Translations under genes and position numbers: made by a program
Shown: one piece after another, positions 58,637-64,000 of the stretch
Layout of the letters: every line of letters begins with the position of its first letter
Numbering within the stretch: position 1 is the first letter of the stretch
Assembly (NCBI RefSeq): GCF_029392815.1
Contig: NZ_CP113942.1
Coordinates: 1,984,001 to 2,048,000 of the forward strand
Source: Bifidobacterium sp. ESL0682
Lineage (GTDB): Bacteria > Actinomycetota > Actinomycetes > Actinomycetales > Bifidobacteriaceae
DNA length: 64,000 bases
Direction of reading: 5' to 3'
The notes under the pieces: generated by a model
Told to the model about the DNA's origin: nothing
Databases searched by the model: none
The model's input: only the letters and a program-made list of their open reading frames with translations

Positions 58637-60112
58637 ATGAACACTTCAGCAGATAAAACAGCAGACGCCCAGCTCAAAGATACAAACGTGCCAACCACGG
58701 ATGCGAAAAACCGCGACAACCATGTTCCTGGCCATAAAGACATCGCCTCCGAGGCTACTGCATATGCGCAGACACGTTCTGCGACAACGGTTTCGCAGCT
58801 TGCGGCGAGCGCCTCTGGCCTGCTTGAGCACCCGCTCGGAGCCGAACCGGGCAAGCCCGGCGACCGCAGCAAGTTCTATTTCGAGCAGCACACGCGGCTT
58901 TCGGATTCGGCCTCCGGAAAGGGGCGCGGCGGCGCACGTTATGGGCGAACCGGAGTCATCCATACGCCGCACGGAGATATTCGTACCCCGGCTTTCGTGC
59001 CGGTTGCCACGCAGGCGGCCATGAAGGGCGTGCTGCCGGAAACCATGAAGTCACTTGGCGCGCAATGCCTGCTTTCCAACGCTTTCCATCTGTTTGAACG
59101 CCCCGGCGAAGACGTGCTCGACGAGGCTGGCGGACTCGCTCGCTTCGAGAACTGGGACGGACCGACCTTCACCGATTCCGGCGGATTCCAGGTGCTTTCG
59201 CTGGGGGCCGGGTTCAAGAAGACGCTGGCGATGGACGTTACCGGTATGAAATCGGACGACGTCATCGCGCCCGGCCGCGAGCGCAAGGCCTTCGTGGACG
59301 AGGACGGCGTCACCTTCAAATCGCCGCTCGACGGCTCCAAGCACCGTTTCTCCGCCGAAATCTCGATGGGCATCCAGCACAAGATCGGCGCCGACATCAT
59401 GTTTGCCTTCGACGAACTGACCACACTGATGAACACGCGAGGTTATCAGGAACGCTCGGTCGAGCGCACTTTCCGCTGGGCGCGGCGTTGTGTTGAGGAG
59501 CATCAGCGACTCACCGAGGCACGAGTCGGCAAGCCATATCAGGCGCTTTACGGCGTAGTGCAGGGCGCGAATTACGAGGATCTGCGGCATAAAGCAGCCT
59601 CCGAAATCGCCTCGCTCGACTTCGACGGCGTGGGCATCGGCGGCGCCATCGAAAAGCGTGTCATCGGCGACACCTGCGCGTGGATCTGCGACGAAATGCC
59701 GGAATCACGACCTCGCCACGTCTTGGGAATCGCGGCAGTGGATGACATCTTTGCCTGCGTTGAAAACGGCGGTGACACCTTCGACTGTGTGGCCCCCGCC
59801 CGCTGTGCCCGCAACGGTGCCATCTACACGCGCGACGGCCGATACAACATCAAGCGCGCCGCCAACAAGCGCGACTTCGGACCGCTCGAAGAAGGCTGCG
59901 ACTGCTATACATGCACGCACTACTCCCGCGCCTACGTCGACCACCTGCTGCGCGCCCATGAAATCAACGGCGCGACGCTCGCCACCATCCACAACGAACG
60001 GTTCTTCATCCGCCTGCTCGACGACATCCGCGCCTCGATCGATGGTGGTTACTTCGATGAGTTCCGCGACGAAACCCTCGCCCGCTACTACGCCCACGGA
60101 TCCAAAGGCTGA
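58637..60112 (+). CDS. tgt: tRNA-guanine(34) transglycosylase
   Basis: Exchanges G34 of tRNAs with GUN anticodons for a queuosine precursor. 491 aa. The catalytic core starts about residue 80 (FYFEQHTRLSDS); TPAFVPVATQAAMKGV, FTDSGGFQVLSL (Asp nucleophile region), DIMFAFDELTTL and ALYGVVQGANYEDLR are standard, and the zinc site is CDCYTCTHYSRAYVDHL. The first 80 residues are a polar extension not seen in most homologues. No queuosine synthesis genes are in the window, so base salvage is likely. Confidence 0.95.
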   Translation: MNTSADKTADAQLKDTNVPTTDAKNRDNHVPGHKDIASEATAYAQTRSATTVSQLAASASGLLEHPLGAEPGKPGDRSKFYFEQHTRLSDSASGKGRGGARYGRTGVIHTPHGDIRTPAFVPVATQAAMKGVLPETMKSLGAQCLLSNAFHLFERPGEDVLDEAGGLARFENWDGPTFTDSGGFQVLSLGAGFKKTLAMDVTGMKSDDVIAPGRERKAFVDEDGVTFKSPLDGSKHRFSAEISMGIQHKIGADIMFAFDELTTLMNTRGYQERSVERTFRWARRCVEEHQRLTEARVGKPYQALYGVVQGANYEDLRHKAASEIASLDFDGVGIGGAIEKRVIGDTCAWICDEMPESRPRHVLGIAAVDDIFACVENGGDTFDCVAPARCARNGAIYTRDGRYNIKRAANKRDFGPLEEGCDCYTCTHYSRAYVDHLLRAHEINGATLATIHNERFFIRLLDDIRASIDGGYFDEFRDETLARYYAHGSKG

Positions 60113-60279
60113 GCCGACCGGACTACCTGCAATTTCGGACCTGCGGCACCGGCAAACAAAATCTTGCCAATCCAAAAACCTATGTTTACCGGTGCCAACT
60201 ACGCCTCACATTTCGACGAAAAATTTCATACCCCCACAAATGTGTCATTCGTCACTTTTTCTGTTGCGTAGGAGGCACT

Positions 60280-60311
60280 TTGACATACAATCCCAGGCCA
60301 ATCTGTATGAT
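60280..60311 (+). promoter_or_regulatory. Possible promoter of the nitroreductase gene
   Basis: Perfect -35 TTGACA (60280-60285) and TATGAT (60306-60311), but the 20-base spacing is longer than ideal. Confidence 0.35.
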
Positions 60312-60346
60312 GGAACACGTTTAGCGAAGATAGGCAGAGGGGCAAG

Positions 60347-61284
60347 ATGGATCTGAATGAGGCGATAACGGAGCGCCATTCCGTACGTATGTACACCGAC
60401 GAACCAGTCAGTAAAGCTCTGCTCGATGAAATCTCCGCGGAAGTTGACCGTTGCAACGAGGCATCCGGTTTGCATTTCCAGATGGCCGCCGGCCTTGAAG
60501 ACGCCTTCTGTGGTTACAAAACGCATTATGGCCGGTTCACTGATGTGCACAACGCCATCGCTTTAGTCACGAAAATTAACGAACCTTACGATCTGCATCC
60601 GGCAAAGAAAGCTCGTTCCGACACCAATAATTCCGCGACTTCCACTCAGCCCGATTTAACTTCACACACAACTCAATCGAACACCAAGCCACCTGCCAAT
60701 CGATGCCCAAGCAAGCCAATCTCTGCCGTCCACCCTCTCTCAAAGACGAATGAATCAGCGGCAAACACCGACCAGAGGATCAACTCAGCCGAACAATCCA
60801 TTGACCCGATTCCGCCCGAAGAGGCTGAAACCGAGGAAAAAGTCGGCTATTACGGCGAACAGCTGGCACTAAAACTTGTACAACTTGGGTTGGCGACCTC
60901 ATGGGCAGTGCTTGACGATGCTGCGACCGGTTGGTGGAAGCTCGAGCTTGGCGAACGTGTCGTATGGATTCTCGCCTTCGGCCACCCAGCACGCCCTGGT
61001 GCCAAACACCACAGCAAACCTTTGGATTCGGTGTGCTCATTGCCCGCAAACTTCGGCCCCGATGCGACACTTGCCGCCGCCCCAGATTGGTTCCAGCGCG
61101 GTATCGAAGCCGCTTCGCTCGCACCAACATCACTGAGCCAACAGCCGTTCCACTTCACACTGGAAGAGAATCAAACCGTCAGCGTCTGCGTAACCCCGGT
61201 CTTTTCGCACACGTCGGCCTGGGTTGCGCCAAGCGTAACTTCGAAATCGGAGCCGGCACAGACAATTTCCAATGGGCAGAATGA
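60347..61284 (+). CDS. Nitroreductase-fold protein with long internal insertion, frameshifted near its end
   Basis: About 313 aa when corrected. N-terminal MDLNEAITERHSVRMYTDEPVSK is the FMN-phosphate signature. YYGEQLALKLVQLGLATSW and APTSLSQQPFHFTLEEN are further family segments. Residues about 83-165 are a Ser/Thr/Asn/Pro-rich insertion in the middle of the fold. As written the frame runs to 61333, but the conserved ending (AHVGLGCAKRNFEIGAGTDNFQWAE-stop at 61284) is in another frame. One base missing at 61194-61206 (a C4 and a T4 run lie there) accounts for it. Substrate unknown. Confidence 0.82.
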
Positions 61285-61411
61285 CGTCTCAGACCTTCGC
61301 TGGTCCAACATCAGCGCTCCGCCCATTTTGTAAATCTTGCCTCAAACAACACGCATAGCCACGAAACCCCTTGCGCTCGTCGGTACTGAGCAGTAACCTT
61401 ATTATTTGTCT

Positions 61412-61494
61412 GCGAGTATGGCGGAATGGTAGACGCGCTGTCTTCAGGTGGCAGTGAGCGAATGCTCGTGGGGGTTCAACTCCCCCTACTCGCA
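61412..61494 (+). tRNA. tRNA-Leu (anticodon CAG)
   Basis: The acceptor arm GCGAGTA pairs with TACTCGC; the D-arm is GGCGGAATGGTAGACGC. The anticodon stem CTGTC/GGCAG encloses TTCAGGT (anticodon CAG), followed by a long variable arm (GAGCGAATGCTC) and the T-arm GGGGGTTCAACTCCCCC. CCA is not encoded. The long variable arm confirms the Leu type. Confidence 0.95.
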
Positions 61495-61503
61495 CGAGAT
61501 TTC

Positions 61504-61551
61504 AAAACTCTCGGAAACATTGGAATACCAAGTTTCCGAGAGTTTTGTTTT
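61504..61551 (+). terminator. Terminator after tRNA-Leu
   Basis: AAAACTCTCGGAAAC pairs exactly with GTTTCCGAGAGTTTT, followed by GTTTTATT; it begins 10 bases after the tRNA and lies convergent with the LOG-family gene. Confidence 0.85.
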
Positions 61552-61582
61552 ATTAATCAGCATTTGGTCTGCCGTAGACCGC

Positions 61583-62155
61583 TTACTTCTGCTCAGGGAA
61601 CGTACGAATCTTCGGCGGCTGGTAGGCGGCGACCCAGCGAGAAATGTCGTCGTAGGAATCGGTGAAGAGAAGCTTCGCGCGGTCGGGGGCGGTAAGGAAG
61701 CCGGCAGAGGTCATCGCATCGAACATCTGAGCCATCGGCTGCCAGTAACCGTCGAAATCGAAGAAAACACAAGGCTTATCGTTGAGGCCGATTCGCGCCC
61801 ACGAGAAGGCTTCTGCAATCTCCTCCAGCGTGCCAGGGCCGCCCGGGAAAGCAATAAGCACGTCACCGAGCTCCATCATCCGGCGCTTGCGCTCATCCAT
61901 ATCGTCGACGACTTCCATCGTGGTCAAACCCTTCGCCGCGGCATTGCGATCAATGAGCATCTGCGGCATGATGCCATGCACCTTGCCACCGCCGTCGAGC
62001 ACCGCCTGCGCCACAACGCCCATCAGCCCAACGCCACCACCGCCGTAGACCAGCTCGTCGTCGTTCGCTGCAATCCACTCACCAAGCTTCTTCGCTGCAG
62101 CCGCGTACTTCGGGTCGTTTCCGCTTGCCGCGCCGCAATATACCGTGATCTTCAT
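61583..62155 (-). CDS. LOG family protein (TIGR00730), nucleoside-monophosphate phosphoribohydrolase-like
   Basis: 190 aa Rossmann-fold protein from ATG 62155 (AAGGAGAACGGC upstream). ITVYCGAASGNDPKY and YGGGGVGLMGVVA bind nucleotide, and FPGGPGTLEEIAEAFSW is the PGGxGTxxE catalytic motif of LOG proteins, which cleave the N-glycosidic bond of (cytokinin-like) nucleoside 5'-monophosphates. Physiological substrate in bifidobacteria is unclear. Confidence 0.9.
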   Translation of the reverse strand: MKITVYCGAASGNDPKYAAAAKKLGEWIAANDDELVYGGGGVGLMGVVAQAVLDGGGKVHGIMPQMLIDRNAAAKGLTTMEVVDDMDERKRRMMELGDVLIAFPGGPGTLEEIAEAFSWARIGLNDKPCVFFDFDGYWQPMAQMFDAMTSAGFLTAPDRAKLLFTDSYDDISRWVAAYQPPKIRTFPEQK

Positions 62156-62613
62156 GCCGTTCTCCTTGTAGTTATCCGTCACCATTCAACAACCGGTAAT
62201 CTTGAAATCCACTATACCGTCCGCGCAAAAAGTCGGCCTACGAGAGGCATCACAACGGAATGCCGCAGCAATCACACCAAGGCTCCTAAATTGCCAGATT
62301 CGGACCGTCGGATTAGCTTTCCCAGCGCTTCACCATCCGCATCGGTTAAATCCGCGATAAGCTTTGCTGAAAGTATCCCAAATCGTCAAATTTTCGCATG
62401 AAATACATAAATAGACATTATTGCCTTTATGTCTTCTTATCTGGCCGTCTCAAAACTGCGACGAAAACAGTCCACGATGCGAAACAAAGCTGAGAAACCC
62501 TACTCCCGTAACGCATACTGCGTGTTACCGGCGATGCCACATGATGTTGTCCACAAGATTTTGCGGCATTCGTCGCAATACCCACAAGGGCCAGATAAAT
62601 GAAGGGAAAGATT
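62156..62613. other. Divergent intergenic region
   Basis: No gene recognised; AT-rich around 62395-62430. It should hold promoters for the LOG-family gene (minus) and the reductase gene (plus). Confidence 0.3.
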
Positions 62614-63621
62614 ATGAGATACGGCATCATCGGCGCAGGAGCCATGGGATTCAGATATGGCGTGCTGCTACAGGAGTTGGCACACCAGCCGGTGGACTAC
62701 ATTGAGATTTGGGAGCCGAATCTCAAGAAGGTCAAGGAGCAGTGCGGAGTTTACGTCTCCCGCGATCACGAAGGCCGTCATCTCGTCAAGGCTGACATTT
62801 ACTCGCCGGAAGAGTACGCAGCCAAGGGCGGCGATCCCGACCTGTGGATCATCATGGTCAAGCAGATGGATCTTGACAACTACCTCAAGCGCTGCGCGGA
62901 CGCGGGCCTCTTCAAGGACCATCAGGTCGTCTTCAGCGCAATGAACGGCTGGGGCCATTTCGAAAAAATCCTCAAGTACTTCCCGAAAGACCGCATCTAC
63001 GGCGGAACGGCCATGGTCGCGAGCGCCTTCAACGGCCCGGGCGACGTGGACTTCATTGGCAAGCCAGGAGCCGGCACGATGCACATCTGCGCGATGACCG
63101 AGGAGGTCACGCCGGTCGAAAAGGAATTCGTGGCCGACCTCGACAAAACCGGTTTCAACCCCCAGATCACACAGAACTTCCGCGGCACCTGCATGGCAAA
63201 GGTCATCTTCAACTCAGTCATCAACTCGATCTGCACGATGTATCAGATCACGATGGGCCAGTTCGTTTCGTACCCCGGCTACAAGGACATGGCCACCGTG
63301 CTGATTAACGAGGCCTACGATGCGCTCGAACGCTCCGGTTTCCAGCCCATCCAGACCCGTGCTGAGGCCATCGAGGAAGTCGATTACGTTAGCCGCGTCT
63401 CCAACCCACTGCACTATCCGTCGATGTACCAAGACATGTCGAAGGGCCGCAAAACCGAGGTGGACTATATCAACGGCTATATCGCCAAGGTCGGCCGCGA
63501 AAACGACTGCCCCTGCCGCGTGCAAGAATTCCTGACCCACGGCGTCCACGTCGCCGAGCTCGCCTTCCAGATTCACAAGAAGGAAGCCGCCGAGAAGGCC
63601 GCCGCTGAGGCCGGCAAGTAG
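62614..63621 (+). CDS. Ketopantoate reductase family (ApbA/PanE-like) oxidoreductase
   Basis: 335 aa from ATG 62614 (GAAGGGAAAG upstream; ATG 62599 is an alternative). RYGIIGAGAMGFRYGVLL is the NADP-binding Rossmann motif, and CMAKVIFNSVINSICTMY carries the catalytic Lys and Asn region of 2-dehydropantoate 2-reductases. Length and fold fit, but many paralogues act on other 2-keto acids and no pantothenate genes are adjacent, so the substrate is left open. Confidence 0.85.
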   Translation: MRYGIIGAGAMGFRYGVLLQELAHQPVDYIEIWEPNLKKVKEQCGVYVSRDHEGRHLVKADIYSPEEYAAKGGDPDLWIIMVKQMDLDNYLKRCADAGLFKDHQVVFSAMNGWGHFEKILKYFPKDRIYGGTAMVASAFNGPGDVDFIGKPGAGTMHICAMTEEVTPVEKEFVADLDKTGFNPQITQNFRGTCMAKVIFNSVINSICTMYQITMGQFVSYPGYKDMATVLINEAYDALERSGFQPIQTRAEAIEEVDYVSRVSNPLHYPSMYQDMSKGRKTEVDYINGYIAKVGRENDCPCRVQEFLTHGVHVAELAFQIHKKEAAEKAAAEAGK

Positions 63622-63654
63622 GCTGCGTCTCGCACCGCCCTCACGCCGCTAAGA

Positions 63655-63717
63655 AAATATCCCGCCGGAAGATGTACCACCCAGATTTGAGTACGCACAC
63701 TTTCCGACGGGATATTT
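63655..63717 (+). terminator. Long-loop hairpin after the reductase gene
   Basis: AAATATCCCG and CGGAA pair with TTCCG and CGGGATATTT around a loop of about 31 bases, 33 bases after the stop and followed by GCATTTTC. 63718-64000 shows no gene. Confidence 0.5.
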
Positions 63718-64000
63718 GCATTTTCAACAACAATGTGCCATCGACCCGTGCCATTCGTGCACTTCACGCAAGTTATATCCGCACAATAAACCGCCGCAAA
63801 CAGGCAGAATCGTTCTCAAACACATATTCCCAGCAATCTATTGACGTTTTGCGGCAATGAGGCAACGCTGCGATCCCACCCGTCACTGCCTATAAAAAAT
63901 GGAATCTTGTCCACAATCTGACCGTTTATCACCTATTTCTGGCTTTAGGGCTTAAGCCTAATAGTTACATATCGCGTTCAGATCCACAAGATTCAGCGAT

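Overview
The window reads as a Bifidobacteriaceae chromosome, most likely Bifidobacterium. This is an inference from the moderately high GC, actinobacterial codon use with strong GGAG ribosome sites, a sortase-dependent pilus locus, LPxTG proteins with BspA/InlB-type repeats, and the gene families present. There are no rRNA genes, phage structural genes, insertion sequences or CRISPR arrays. One tRNA (Leu, CAG) is present.

Layout. 1-3800: siderophore uptake (permease, ATPase, siderophore-interacting reductase) and a nitroreductase. 3800-7380: tandem palindromes, a small zinc-ribbon-like protein, a likely aldo/keto reductase remnant, aminopeptidase C and a 1.1 kb gene-poor stretch with a tiny membrane protein. 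7381-12256: metG, an AbiEi-like protein and an MHS-type transporter. 12250-18664: pilus locus (tip protein, major pilin, class C sortase). 18937-23581: heterodimeric ABC exporter and its MarR regulator, with matching candidate operators. 23884-30360: very large LPxTG surface protein spread over several frames. 30900-36860: ribbon-helix-helix protein, two amino-acid permeases, an Abi/HEPN gene, and an orphan DinJ antitoxin with a toxin stub. 36936-43393: ilvC, then menE-menB, menI and a DASS carrier. 43554-46488: second BspA-type LPxTG protein. 46666-53025: purA, then a LacI-controlled sugar module (GatC-type permease, epimerase, ribokinase-family kinase). 53310-63621: metal P-type ATPase, HtrA protease, tgt, second nitroreductase, tRNA-Leu, LOG protein and ketopantoate reductase family protein.

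Two window-wide patterns matter for reading the annotation. First, at least thirteen one-base frame changes interrupt otherwise well-conserved genes (metG, MHS transporter, sortase, both LPxTG proteins, abi, lacI, nitroreductase). Most are single-base losses in short C/G or A/T runs. This looks more like homopolymer undercalling than gene decay, although phase variation is possible for the surface and Abi genes. Second, several enzymes (PepC, MenE, one ABC subunit, the P-type ATPase, a nitroreductase) carry hydrophilic low-complexity insertions of about 35 to 165 residues.

The most interesting functional hypothesis is the menE-menB-menI cluster beside a dicarboxylate-type carrier. Together they encode the exact steps from o-succinylbenzoate to free 1,4-dihydroxy-2-naphthoate (DHNA), with no prenylation gene in view. 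DHNA is a redox mediator known to stimulate bifidobacteria. A second module pairs a GatC-type EIIC lacking IIA/IIB with a kinase and an epimerase under a palindromic LacI operator.
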